Shown here one piece after another: positions 36,593 to 48,181 of a stretch of DNA of 64,000 bases. This DNA is from Helianthus annuus. Lineage: Eukaryota > Streptophyta > Magnoliopsida > Asterales > Asteraceae. The translations under genes were made by a program, and so were the position numbers. Position 1 is the first letter of the stretch, and each line of letters begins with the position of its first letter. The DNA is taken from NCBI RefSeq assembly GCF_002127325.2, contig NC_035448.2:126206561-126270560 (forward strand), written 5' to 3'. Under the pieces are notes generated by a model. It was not told where the DNA came from. It worked only from the letters and a program-made list of their open reading frames with translations, and made no database searches.

Positions 36593-36685
36593 CGACGTTA
36601 AACATCGCTTTCATAATTACTTCAATCCATCATTTTACAAAAACATCTTTTACCAAAAACACCAAGTTTAACCAAAATGCCAAAA

Positions 36686-37270
36686 ATGGCAACCATCGTT
36701 TCCTGGAGATACACTCTGAGAATCAGAAGATTCGTCATACATTTTGACAACAGAAGGAGGGTGTATGTAAGGACAATTAAAAAAATTTTGAAGATGGAAG
36801 AAGAGGTACATAGGGTTATCATATTGCTTGGCATCACTCTGGATAACGAATGTCATGAAACACATAAGCTTATGTAAACATTAACAAGGAAATTTGGACC
36901 AAGCAAATCAGATGAAAAAACGGACCCAGTCATAACATCATGGCGTTTTGATAAGTAAACAGACATGGTGACCGTTATATGTGATAGCAGAGACTAGGAA
37001 GACTACCTGCTTGAAGACATCATGACAAAGCAGGGGACTGGGTTCATGGAAGAATTGCACAACGCCACTTGTTTGAACACAGACATGGACTTAACAATGG
37101 CGTTGATGCATGACATGTTCAAATGGAGGCTTCAGAATCTTCAACAACAAGAAGCCGATGAAAGTGAAAGTGATGACATGGATGAAAGTCTAGATGAAGA
37201 CTCCGAGGAAGAAGACGACATAAGTGATGGATACTTCTCAGATAAAGTACCTTCTGACGAGGAGTTTTAA
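36686..37270 (+). pseudogene. TGE gene B (copy B), three in-frame stops
   Basis: 194-codon frame from ATG 36686 (MATIVSW); an in-frame ATG at 36677 is less conserved. It is broken by TAA 36875-36877, TAA 36956-36958 and TAG 36995-36997, with no frameshift, so decay is by substitution only. It is a paralogue of gene A: Trp then RFVIHFDNRRRVYVRTIKK, a GITLDNECHETHK block like gene A's GVPRDNDCERT, a second module SWRFD...VTVICD, then MTKQGTGFMEELHNAT and a Ser/Asp/Glu-rich tail (DDMDESLDEDSEEEDD). Function unknown. The copy C homologue is 60002-60566. Confidence 0.65.
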
Positions 37271-37590
37271 TTTTTTTTGGTTTTCTTCTGTGTCATCTTT
37301 TTTTTTAAGATAATTAAATGTTATATTTCTCCATTTAGTTTCAAAACGCCAAAAAAATACTACAAAAATTTATTGCTTACAAAACGCCAAAAATAATAAA
37401 AAATATTTTTCATGTTTAATATTTTTCTGTTATTGTATTTTGTCATCTTGGTCTACATAACGCCATTAAAAACGCCAACTTGGAAGATAGGATGTCTATC
37501 ACCCTAAAACTGATAAAGCTGAACAAAACAGTAAATACACACAGTAACTGAAAAGACTTTACTTTATTACTATCATTTATTATAATAAAA

Positions 37591-37630
37591 AATCCCGCCT
37601 AAACTACGCGCCAAAAACATCCTATAAGAG
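37591..37630 (+). promoter_or_regulatory. Promoter of TGE gene C (copy B)
   Basis: AATCCCGCCTAAACTACGCG followed by CCAAAAACAT contains two E2F-like cores (CCCGCC and CGCGCCAAAAA at 37607-37617). A weak TATA (CCTATAAGAG) follows, about 105 bp before the ATG. Confidence 0.55.
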
Positions 37631-37731
37631 AGAGGTCTCTTCACAATGAATTGATCACACCCAGAAACAAACGCCATGTTTCCTAGAAACCACTCACTTT
37701 AAACGCCAAAAAATAGTTAAAAAAACCACAG

Positions 37732-38186
37732 ATGGAAAAGCTCGTTTCTTTTATATCCACTATTGTTCTGCATGAAGTTTCACTGAATGGATTCTTCTCT
37801 GAGGTGGGTATCTCTATAAGCTTTTGCTGAATGAGATGGACAAATATTTAAGAAAAAAAGACTGATGACAGTGATATGTCATCATGTGAGCTTTGTTCTT
37901 GATGACTATATGCATGGCATGAAGGGATTAATACCAGTCTAAAATGTTATTTTGGACTCCATTATTATAAATAGCATTCAAGCAGGAGTTGATCTTCAAT
38001 GACATGTCACCAAACAAGAATATCAGACCAAAATACAGGATGGCACTAATAGGCTTCGTCTAAAAAGACGGCCGTTATGTAGGAAAATTGGCATCTAGCT
38101 AAGGTATTCAAAGGTTCAAAAAGCCAAAACAAATTCAAGAAGAAGAGGCTGATGACATTGAAGATTTGGATGAGAAATTAGATTAG
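37732..38186 (+). pseudogene. TGE gene C (copy B)
   Basis: Third TGE gene. It opens MEKLVSFISTIVLHEVSLNG, closely matching copy C, but stops after about 32 codons. Pieces of the frame follow, ending in an acidic tail (EEEADDIEDLDEKLD, stop at 38184-38186) like the tails of A and B. No intact copy exists in the window, so the true protein and any introns are uncertain. Confidence 0.5.
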
Positions 38187-38678
38187 CATTAATTTTTTTT
38201 TTCATTTCCTATTGTTTGTTATCTAATTATCTGTTGTTTGTTATCTAATTCTCTACTAATAAAATAAATTATTATATAAAACTCCAAAACTACAAAACCA
38301 AAAACCTAATAGTATGAAAACTGTGAGAATGGATGCTGGCAAAACACCTTGTTAATATATAAAACGCCAAAAAAAGCAAAAACAATGTATTATTAAAAAC
38401 ACCAATATTTGACTAAATTCCATTAAAAACATTTGGTCTTATTTGGAATGTTATGAAAATAATAATGAATCGTAATAAATTATTAACAACGCCACGAACG
38501 CCAAAAAATTGACATGGGAAACGCTATAACGCAAAACTAATTATCTATGTGACCAAAAACAATTAATTCAAAGTGATAGATCGAAGAAACAATAAAATGC
38601 CAAGTAGTTAATGAATATAATTAATGCCAAAATAATCTTAGACGCCAAAAATGAAGCAGCATTTACATGAAATTGGCA

Positions 38679-39484
38679 TGTTGGGATTGAACCCTACCAG
38701 AGGAACAGATAATGAAAGCCAAAACCGGATCACGACAGTGGATTCAAAATAAGCAGCTGTTTACATTAAGCTTTCCCCTTGACAGTGGTTATCTAACAGC
38801 TGATAGATCTCAAGTACTGCTCAATGGAACACCTGATGAACCAAACACTGATGAAACCCTAAAGACTGCTGAAGACAAACACTGACGCTCTATCTACTGA
38901 TGTTTCTTAAGTACTGCTGAAGGCACAAGCACTGCTCATTCAAGAACTGATCACCTTTGAAGAAGGCACTGATGCTCAACATCAGTGCTCAGGCTACATC
39001 AGTGGAAAGTGAAGCAGTAGTTTTCCTATGTTTTGTATTTTACTGATAATCAGTTGTTAGACATCAGTAGTTTGTATAGAACAGTGTTTACAGGTTGTTA
39101 GGTTGTTAGATGTCACTTTCATGGTGACGTTAGCTGAGATGCCTCAGTGGTTTGGTTTGCCTATAAATGGAGCAGTACCCTGTACTGTTACATTTGATTG
39201 ACTAAGCAAGTTCTTCTTCTCATGTCTAATCCTTTCATCTTGTGCAACCAACCTTGGAGCATCAGGCCAAGGGGGAGTTTAGTATTGTAAGCATGCTTGT
39301 AATCATTTGCTTTCTAATTCAATCATTCAACTTAATGTGAAGCATTTGTTTATCAATATATTCTCTTCTTTGATTGTGTTTACAAAGTTTGTATTCATTT
39401 CCGCTGCACTTTACATTATTTCATATTCTCTTAATGTACAAATTATACAAACAAACACAATCATGAGAGCCTCCGATCCTAACA
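38679..39484 (+). repeat. 5' LTR of element (d)
   Basis: 806 bp; many short CACTGATG/CAGTAG-type words. TATA box CTATAAATG at 39161-39169. Confidence 0.92.
39161..39169 (+). promoter_or_regulatory. TATA box, 5' LTR of (d)
   Basis: CTATAAATG, conserved in the 3' LTR near 45931. Confidence 0.55.
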
Positions 39485-39486
39485 AT

Positions 39487-39498
39487 TGGTATCAGAGC
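39487..39498 (+). other. Primer binding site of (d), initiator tRNA-Met
   Basis: TGGTATCAGAGC, 2 bp after the LTR. Confidence 0.9.
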
Positions 39499-41514
39499 TC
39501 GGGCAGTCAAATTCGATCTAACAATCAATTTGACGTAACAGTTCAGCTCAAAACTCATTGATACTAAGGTTGATTGTATTTTGTTGAAAAACAGAGTAAC
39601 AAGAAATCATGTTCAAAATGATTGTTCAGATACTCTGTAAAACAACCAAGATGTCATAATATACACAAATTCCAAACAACAAGTGATGTCATGCACAAAT
39701 CATCCATAGCTTTCAGAATTGATTATCTTCATTTCAAAATTGATCTCAACTGTTGTTATGAAATTTGTGATGATTTCATCATATTTTGTGCTAAAGTATG
39801 AACCTCAGATTAACAAAACCTATGTTCATCTAAACATTAGTGTTTTGCTAACATAAAAAGAGGGAAATGAAACTTTAGTCATGAAATCTTATGTGTTAAA
39901 AGGCAGGTTGAGAATCCTTAAAAGGACCAAATCAACCCTATCAAAACACATTAAGAAAATCAGGGGTCAAAACAGTCCAAATCATACGTAATGTGAGATT
40001 TGGTAATAAAACATGTACAAATGTGGCCAGATCTCTCAAAACATTACTGAAAAATGATTTTGGATTAAGTATTTCCTCAATAAAATCTCCCAGTAAGTAT
40101 TTTCTGTACTTATGAATGGGAAGGGTAAAAAGGGAAGAAGAAAATGAACAAAACTCAAAAGTGTGTTTATCTCAAAACTTTTGAAGTCAAAAGAAAAGAA
40201 TATAAACATAAAACACTTATGAGTCCAAAGTTGGGAAACAATGGTCATCATGCAACTGTGTGCATTCATTAATTCAGGAAAAGTTCAGGTAACAATGGTA
40301 TCTCTAGTGATTGTCCTTAAAAGAAGAATTTGCAATCAATTGACAAGAAAATGATCCTAAACAGTGGCCATAATAACTTAAGAATGATGTGATCATGAGC
40401 CTTTTTAGAAGTTACCAGATCCTTTTGATGTTCTTTCAAAATAACCTTTAATTTTAGAAAGGTGTTCCTCTCAAATAAAACCGGATATATTATTCATTTT
40501 TTTATAATATATTTTATACTTTTACTCATTTTTGATAGTGAAAGTTTCCTCACCGGTCAGGATGTAATTTCCTTATTTTTGTGTGAAGTTATTATCCCTA
40601 AATTAGATCAAAAGGAAATGGTAGATATGTCAAGGTCATATCAAACTAAAGTCTGTTTATCACAGATCAAAAATTGATTGCAAATGGAATTTTAAACTAC
40701 TGAGATACTCATGTTCTAATAATTAGACATAAAATGAGTAGCCTTAGTAAAGAAGTTTTCATCATCTGGGATGCTGAACCACTGTCAGGAATAATGAACA
40801 TGTGGCAAAACCTTGAACAAAAATATCTGAGATAACTGCTGACAATTTAAGCTTAATAATCTGCATCTAAAATGTATTTTGTTAAGTATAGCATTTCTGC
40901 GGCTCAACAGATGTTGGATATAATATTGTGTTTACACAAATACAAAATTAATTTCCTTATCTGAACAAGCAGATGCTAAAATTATTTGTCAAAAGTTCAA
41001 CCACTGTTGCAATAACAGTAGCTGATGTAATAGTCTTTCAAAAACTCACCATTCTTCCTACCACTGTTGTGATCAAACCTCTGGTTCTTAAACACTGTCC
41101 ACTACGGAAAGTCAACCTCTGTTCTCTCATTTTCATGATATGCACTGTTGTTCAAAATCAGTGTTTTATCCACTGATATGCTATCCACTGATGTAGGAAA
41201 AAGCATCCACTGAGAGTAAAAATCACCCACTGCTTCATTTATTACCGTTGTAACTACTGATGTTTGACTCATCAGTGGCTCTTAAAACAACTGTTCTTCA
41301 TTATTTATTCTTTCATCAAAGGTTGACACGTGGTCAGTTTTTAGCTATCAGATCGTTGTAACCGCTGCCACATCAGCACTCACTTTTTCCCTAAATAAAA
41401 CCCTGATTAAACCCAAACAGGGGCTCACACTGTCGAATTGAATCCCAAAATTCTCTTCTCAAAGCAGTTTCCCACTCTTCTTCACAAAAACATTCTTCGA
41501 TCTTCCTCATCAAA
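39499..41514 (+). other. Non-coding leader of element (d)
   Basis: 2 kb where gag-pol would be; I see no pol motif on either strand. Words such as CCACTGTTG and CACTGATG recur. Confidence 0.55.
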
Positions 41515-43431
41515 ATGATAAAATCAAAATCGAAATCAAAATCAAAATCATCTTCTTCATCCGCTCCTAAAGACGCCACTCAAATGGCCGCTGAACCGAA
41601 TGAAATACCATACAAATCTCCTCACAACTACTTGGGTATACTCACAAAACCCACTTCCAACAACACTTTCGACTCCATCATCAACACCTTATCTGCATCA
41701 AAGTATAAAACTTTGCTAACAGCAGATGCTCCTATCTACCTACAAACCCAAAGAGAGTTCTGGAATAAGGCTACCCTTGAGAAACAAGGAGACATTATCA
41801 CAGCCATCAACTCCTCGATACAGGGTAAAGAAATTCAAATATCTCCACAATCAATTTCAGAAGTCTTTAAACTCGATGATCTGAAAGGTAAAACCTCTTT
41901 TTCTAAAACCGAGTTGAAAAAGGATTTCATGAATAGGGGATATGGAGAGCAACCAAAAAGGGATACCTTACAAAAAGGTTTCTTCCCTTCTGCACCAAGG
42001 TTTTTATTTCACACTCTTTTGATGTGTGTTTCTAATAAAACAACTGCTTTTAATGAAATACCATCAAAGATTCAATGCCTGGGATATGCTATTTTAAATA
42101 ATGAAAATTATAATTATTCCCAGGAGATTTTTGATGATTTGGTGAAAAATATTGATAGCAAAACATTTTTGCTTTTTCCAATATTTTTAAGCTACTATTT
42201 TGAACAAAAATTTGAAAAAGAAAATGCAGATTTGCTCAAACAAGGTGCTCACTTTAAAATAAATGGTTTAATGCCTGAAACATTCTCTAGAATGTTGGAA
42301 CCTATAAAAACAAAAGCAGAGGTACCTGAGCAGAATTTAGCAGATGACACTGCTCCTCAGGTATCGGCTGCTGAGCCCACTGCTCCAGGTGATCAAAGCA
42401 GCACACCCACTGTTTTGAAACCCACACCTACCACCACCAAAAAGACCAAAAAGAAAACATCCAAAAAGCCCCCCAAACCCAAAACAAAGGCACCTCTGGA
42501 AGATGAGATCCCAGAGCCACTCCCAGTGACAACACAAATGTCACCAATAACCACTGCTGCTACTTCCTCACAGCAGATGGAAGAAAGATCTCCACCTTTG
42601 CCTCAAACTCCTCCTGCATCCTCACAAAAGGATCAGGTTGTAAACACAGGGACCCCACATTATGAAGCTCTGGACCCACTCGGATCCATCTTCCTCAGTC
42701 CTGATCCCAAGGACATGTCTCTTTCAACTCCCTTATCTTCACCCCTCACATTACCACAATCCATGCTACCTTTGTTGCATGCAGTTAATATAGCTCAGAC
42801 ACAAACCAGTTCCTCTCAATCACCTATCACTGAGAGTATACTCCCACTAGTGACTGGGTCTGATGTCTATACCTCTGCTATCCCAGCAACAACTGAGGAG
42901 GTTACACTGCAGGAGTTACAAGTAACTTCTGTCAGTAGTTCAAGTGGAGCAGCCACTACAAATGTTGAACCCACTGGTTTACATTTGGACAGTGGTTACA
43001 TTCATAAGACTCCCTTGAAGGCAATTTCTTCAATAGCACCTCTGAGAACCACCAGTGAGATTGTTATGCCCACTGGTATCCTAAAAAGGCTATCAAGTGC
43101 TGAAGAAAGAAGTCCCCAGTACCAAGAACAAGGGATATCAATGAATGACTTCTGGGATTCAGTTCCGAAGTCACACATTGGTACAACCACTGCTGGTGGG
43201 GATTCAGATGATCCCATTAACTTGGGTGATGACTCAAAATATCAGGAATTGACGGGCAGAGTTGAAAATCTTGAAAACTCAATTTCTGAAATAAAGGATA
43301 TGGTGCAACAGCTGTTAAAAGCTCAAAAAGCACAATCCACTGCTGCTCTAGCTCAAGCACCTGCACAACCTGCACCTGCTGCAAATGAGCTATGGAACAT
43401 GTTCCAACCACTGCTGGAAAAACAAAAATAG
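41515..43431 (+). pseudogene. Extra (env-position) ORF of SIRE-like element, N-terminal part
   Basis: 638 aa open from ATG 41515 to TAG 43429-43431, after which the same protein continues. It starts with a Lys/Ser run. Residues about 30-245 form a conserved-looking region (PIYLQTQREFW, LQKGFFPSAPRFLFHTLLMC, VKNIDSKTF) that resembles, from memory, a domain frequent in Asteraceae Copia proteins downstream of pol. Then follow a long Pro/Thr/Ser-rich region with a Lys-rich patch (TTTKKTKKKTSKKPPKPK) and a short coiled-coil-like piece near 580-600 (ENLENSISEIKDMVQQLLK). Cellular function is unknown; the region has been called env-like only by position. I see no signal peptide or membrane segment. 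Confidence 0.72.
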
Positions 43432-45428
43432 ATGGCTTAACAGCAGCATGCTATACATGTAAAAATGCTGACAAACATGGTGGAATCAAGGTTTAAAGAA
43501 ACTCAGTCAGATATCAAAGCTATCAAGGATCATATCCAAAGTACCACTGGAAAAGTTCCTCCCACTGTCCTCTTCATGAATGAACCCTTTCCAGATAATG
43601 CCAAAAAGGGGGAGAAGATCAAGTGGAAGAAAAAGGGAATTGAAGATGGTATCTACATTGAACCTGAAAAAGATAGCCAAACCAAAGCTGCTGTATCAAC
43701 ATACACCACATCACCACACACCACCACAACCACTTCTCTACCATCATCATCATCCGTGGTTACATCACCATCACCAAAACCAAATTCACCACCGAAAACA
43801 GCCACCCCACCATCTCCTCCTGCCACAAAGCAGAAGACAACACGTGGTTGAAACACCATTGTTTCAACTACTGTTAGTCAGACACTTTCCACCACATAAA
43901 CCACTACCATTTCAACCCCTGCTCAAAAGCAGAAGACACCTACTGACACATCAGTAGTTGGAATGACAACAGTGGTTGAAACACCAGTTGTTTCAACAGC
44001 TGTTAGTCAACCATCAACCACTACTCTCACTATTCCTACATCACAACCAAAATCCCTTTCATCCATAAAGCTTTACACCAGAAAAAGAAAAATTACTCAG
44101 GCAAATGAGGACAAATATGATCCAAATGCTGCAAAATATCCGATGGAACTGGAAGCTGTGAAAAATGAGATAAGACAATTTTACACTGAAGATGATCCAT
44201 CAACAAGAAGATTCCCTTCTCTCATAGGCTTCATAGTTCCAGAAAGTGTGGATGAATACCTTGAGCTCAAAGCAAGGCAGGCTAAGATAAGAGACAAAAT
44301 TGAATGTGAAGGTCAAAGTGACGAAGCCATTGCTGAAAAATTGGAATTCTTGCTCACAAAAGTCAAGCAGATGGAAGATTATGCACAAGATAGACAAAGA
44401 AAAGAAAGAAAAACGAAATAAACTGAGAAAAGAATATCTTGAGTATATCATGAAAGAAAAATTCTATCCTGCTAAAGAAAACCAATTTGAAGAATGGCCA
44501 ATAGTTGCTTTAAAGCGTGAGGCAGACAGAATTGAAAAGATTAAAAATGATCCAAGAAAGAAAAAGACTACTCCAAATTGGAACAAATACAAAAAGCTCA
44601 TTGCTGACCTAACATCTGAGTACAAAAGAAAGAAACAGGAGCTGGTGGATGCAAAGGTGGACACTGCCACTGCCATAGCAAAATGGACAAAGCAGTACAC
44701 TGATGAAGCTTATGAAAGGCTTAAGAAAAGGAGGATAACTGTCCCAGACACTCCAAAGAAGCCTGACTACAAAAAGCTAGAACAGCAGATTGATGCTCTT
44801 AAAACACAGCTCACATCAACAGATAACCCTATCCTTGTGGCAAACCAAGAAAAAGGAAAACTGCTGACCAGTGAAGAAGAAAAAGAGAAAGAAGCTGAGT
44901 ACTTCACGGATGCCATCAAGAAAATGGATCTAAAAGAAGATAGATCAGCAAAGCTTCAAGACCTTGCCAAAAATGTATTGACCAAACCTGCATCACCAAA
45001 TGACTCAGCAGAAATATCAGACATTGAGCCAGATCAACAAAAGAGATAAGAGCAGATAGAAAAAGAGACTGCAGAAGGCATAGCTGCAGCAAATGATGTC
45101 GTTGAAATGGCCTTCAAACAAATGTCTGAAAGTCTACAAATTTTCACAAGGCCAATATAATAAATCTCTCCCAAGAAACCCATTAGGATTAAAAGTACTA
45201 AAGTGGATGTCTGATCAAAAGACCCACGTATTGACTCTGGTCAGATCCAATGGTGAAGTGAAGTACATATCAAGGAAAGAAGCACTAAGCCTTGGTGTTG
45301 AAGATTTGGAGGATCTCCTTGAACTTACACTGTGTAGGGATGAGGATGACTTGAGTTCCAAGAATTTTGAAGTGGAATTTAAAAGACAAGCTAAGGAACT
45401 TCTGATGAAAAATAAAAATCCAGAATAA
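43432..45428 (+). pseudogene. Extra ORF of (d), decayed C-terminal part
   Basis: Continues the same frame after TAG 43431, with further stops near 43849 (TGA) and 43897 (TAA). At about 44390 the frame moves by one, giving a Lys/Glu-rich, strongly helical stretch (KKEKRNKLRKEYLEYIMKE through QQIDALKTQL) that ends at TAA 45047. After another shift near 45100 the last block (VLTLVRSNGEVKYISRKEAL ... ELLMKNKNPE) runs to 45428. Five lesions in 2 kb show long disuse. Confidence 0.72.
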
Positions 45429-45452
45429 TGAAGGGTTTTGGCATTATCTGTT

Positions 45453-45464
45453 CCAAGGGGAGAT
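45453..45464 (+). other. Polypurine tract of (d)
   Basis: CCAAGGGGAGAT next to the 3' LTR. Confidence 0.85.
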
Positions 45465-46254
45465 TGTTGGGATTGAACCATACCAGAGGAACAGATAATG
45501 AAAGCCAAAACCGGATCATGACAGTGGATTCAAAATAAGCAGCTGTTTACATTAAGCTTTGCCCTTGACAGTGGTTATCTAACAGCTGATAGATCTCAAG
45601 TACTGCTCAATGGAACAACTGATGAACCAAACACTGATGAAACCCTAAAGACTGCTGAAGACAAACACTGACGCTCTATCTACTGATGTTTCTTAAGTAC
45701 TGCTGAAGGCACAAGCATTGCTTATTCAAGGACTGATCACCTTTGAAGAAGGCACTATGCTCAACATCAGTGCTCAGGCTACATCAGTGGAAAGTGAAGC
45801 AGTAGTTTTCCTATGTTTTGTATTTTACTAATAATCAGTAGTTTTATAGAACAGTGTTTACAGGTTGTTAGGTTGTTAGATGTCACTTTCATGGTGACGT
45901 TAGCTGAGATGCCTCAGTGGTTTGGTTTGCCTATAAATGGAGCAGTACCCTGTACTGTTACATTTGATTGACTGAGCAAGTTCTTCTTCTCATGTCTAAT
46001 CCTTTCATCTTGTGCAACCAACCTTGGAGCATCAGGCTGAGAGGGAGTTTAGTATTGTAAGCATGCTTGTAATCATTTCCTTTGTAATTCAATCATTAAA
46101 CTTAATGTGAAGCATTTGTTTATCAATCTATTCTCTTCTTTGATTGTGTTTACAAAGTTTATATTCATTTCCGCTGCACTTTACATTATTTCATATTCTC
46201 TTAATGTACAAATTATACAAACAAACACAATCATGAGAGCCTCCGATCCTAATA
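45465..46254 (+). repeat. 3' LTR of element (d)
   Basis: 790 bp, shorter than the 5' LTR through a gap of about 15 bp near 45840 and single-base losses; several substitutions by eye. Followed by TGGCA. Confidence 0.92.
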
Positions 46255-46398
46255 TGGCAAAATAAAGAAGATTGAAAAGACAAAAAAGCCCCTCAAGCTC
46301 TGATCAAATCCCGCGCCACGTGTTGAGCCAGAATGCGTTCTCACCGTTCTCATAGTTTAGGACGTTTTCACCGGATCTCGTTGCTATATATATATATA

Positions 46399-46831
46399 GG
46401 GGAAGGTTATCTTGAGAACGCTAAATATTGCGAGAACCGTGAGAACGAATGAGAAAACTAATCAAAACCAATTTTTTTAATACAAACCTCAATGTAATTA
46501 AAATATAACATCAAAAAAAGAATTTATAACATCAAATAATTCATTTCTCCTCTAAAAATCACTCTTTTTAAAATTTTTACACATGTGAAAATTTGTTAAA
46601 TACAACAAATTTACACATGTGTAAATGAGAAAACTTACACATGTGTAAATTTTCAATATTTATTAATACATGTAAATTTAAACGTGTAAATTTAATTTCT
46701 AACATTGTATTGGAATAAGAATGATAAATGTAAAAAAATCGAATTTGAATTGTTTTTGACCAAGTTCTCGTGGTTTTCCATTCGTTCTCACGGTTCCCAC
46801 AATATTTAGTGTTCTCATTTAAGCCTTCCCC
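46399..46831. mobile_element. MITE between TGE copies B and C
   Basis: 433 bp. TIRs of about 60 bp: GGGGAAGG...TTGCGAGAACCGTGAGAACG and the complement of the right end (GGGGAAGGC...GTGGGAACCGTGAGAACG). Flanked by TATATATATA and TATATTTATATA. No coding capacity; inside are repeats of ACACATGTG. Confidence 0.82.
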
Positions 46832-47221
46832 TATATTTATATATAGGATCAGGAGAAAACGCCTAAAAGAGTGAAATGGTGAGAGCGGATCTTGGCCGAA
46901 CACGTGGCGCGCGATATAATCAAGGCGGAGGGGCTTTTTTGTCCTTTTATCTTCTTTTCCAATGCGTTTCTCACAACACCGTTGTCATTTTTAGCGTGTA
47001 AGATTTTTTTTATGTGTAGTTAGAAACAATAACTATCTGGCGTTTTATTGTTTTTTTAGATCTGCCTCGATGAATTAATCGTTTTTGTATTACATAGTAA
47101 ATATTTTGGCGTTCCCAAATTCATTAAAATCAATTAATAATTCAAACATTTTGGCGTTCTTAAATTCATTATAATGCATTAATAATTCAAAACATTACAA
47201 CTAAGACGGAATCAAACTAAA

Positions 47222-47614
47222 CTAATAGCCTTCTATGGATGGTATTACATCATAGATCTTGTTCATCACTTTCTTCAGACTCATCATCATCATCATCTTG
47301 TTCATTGGCGTGTAACGCCATAACCTCGTTTAGTCTTTGTTGCATCCTATATTTAAATATCATCACAACCCTGGATGTTGCATTGTTCGAAGGTGCTAAA
47401 TCACATAGTTGTTCAAGAAGGTGTAGTCTATCTGTGCTCAGCACTTAGTCCATCATCAATGAATAATCCACCGTGTTGATAAGTCACTTTCACCATTCTT
47501 GATTGTTCATCCAAACTCCATCTGGTAACTGTTGGTAGATCAGTATCATCAACATCATCATCATCATCATCTGCTGAAAATTTTCTCATCAATCTTCTTA
47601 TTACCGTTTGAGTC
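47222..47614 (-). pseudogene. TGE gene A (copy C), 3' part
   Basis: Continues the gene broken at 58166. It encodes TVIRRLMRKFSADDDDDD, TRWSLDEQSRMVKVTYQ and LLEQLCDLAPSN, aligning with residues 60-170 of the intact gene at 32-613. A frame change near 47440 and loss of about 11 bp near the end break it. The element (e) duplication lies at 47610-47614. Confidence 0.7.
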
Positions 47615-47865
47615 TGATGTGTGTAAAATGCAACATATAAATTACATCAAATGAGGCATAAAACTAACCTTTTTTTTAGTACTAATGTTGGAAAAAGTGT
47701 GCTTTTGTCTTCCGTTTGTATTTTCAGGATTAAATGAGCGTAAATGAACAAAAGAAGCAAATATGCAGCAAAATCTAACATAATTACAAGAAAAAGAATA
47801 AACGTGGCATGCCCGACCCCTCGACAGCATCTTCCCAAGCAAAAACAAGTAAACCTAAGGCTGAC

Positions 47866-48154
47866 CACGGCCCCGTGCCCAGCGGACACGGGGGCGTGCT
47901 CAGGTGTCTGCAGAAAAGACAGTTGTAGAAGCTTCTATTTCCCGAAACGGGGGCGTGCCCAGCTCAACACGGCCGTGGTCAACACTAAGATTCACAGAAT
48001 CCAAGCAAATCTTGATAGTATAGATACGCTTCTGTACACGGGGCCGTGCCCAGCGGACACGGGGGCGTGTGGAGCTAATGCAGACAAATTGCAATTAATG
48101 AAGAAAGAGAAAGTGTATGGACACGGGGCCGTGCCCAATGGACACGGGGCCATG
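47866..48154 (+). repeat. Paired CACGGGGCCGTG palindromes, 21 bp pitch
   Basis: Pairs start at 47866/47887, 48037/48058 and 48122/48143, each 21 bp apart. More lie inside the element (54179/54200, 54321/54342; 51426/51448 is 22). The 3' LTR keeps them. Confidence 0.88.
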
Positions 48155-48172
48155 TCTGGGCTTCTGTGTAGG

Positions 48173-48181
48173 CTATAAATA
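48173..48181 (+). promoter_or_regulatory. TATA box, 5' LTR of (e)
   Basis: CTATAAATA about 20 bp after the last palindrome pair; conserved at 56664-56672. Confidence 0.6.

Larger units (their letters stand above)
38679..46254 (+). mobile_element. LTR retrotransposon (d): SIRE-like, extra ORF only
   Basis: 7.6 kb element with LTRs TGTTGGGATT...GATCCTAACA (806 and 790 bp) and target duplication TGGCA (38674-38678 and 46255-46259). The last CA of the 3' LTR has become TA. It has an initiator-Met PBS and a PPT, but no gag, protease, integrase, RT or RNase H. The only coding remnant is the extra ORF that lies after pol in SIRE-like Copia elements. Confidence 0.88.
36216..46384 (+). mobile_element. 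TGE copy B
   Basis: Starts AGGTTAGGATTTAGGGAAAA and ends with a TIR whose complement reads GTGAAAACGTCC...GAGAACGGTGAGAACG. It carries genes B and C on plus; gene A is missing. Retrotransposon (d) occupies 38679-46254. The right end (46260-46384) shares ACACGTGGCGCG and GAGGGGCTTTTTTGTC with the left end of copy C on the opposite strand. AAAACGCC recurs on plus (for example 37347, 37380, 38363). The stretch 38187-38678 has no gene, only such motifs. Confidence 0.7.

Noticed and set aside
39499..41514. Hidden gag-pol in element (d)
   Set aside because: I looked for RT, integrase and protease motifs on both strands and saw none.
47744..48178. 144-codon frame in the LTR of (e)
   Set aside because: Lies in U3 over the palindromes and ends at the TATA box; the frame is not preserved in the other LTR.
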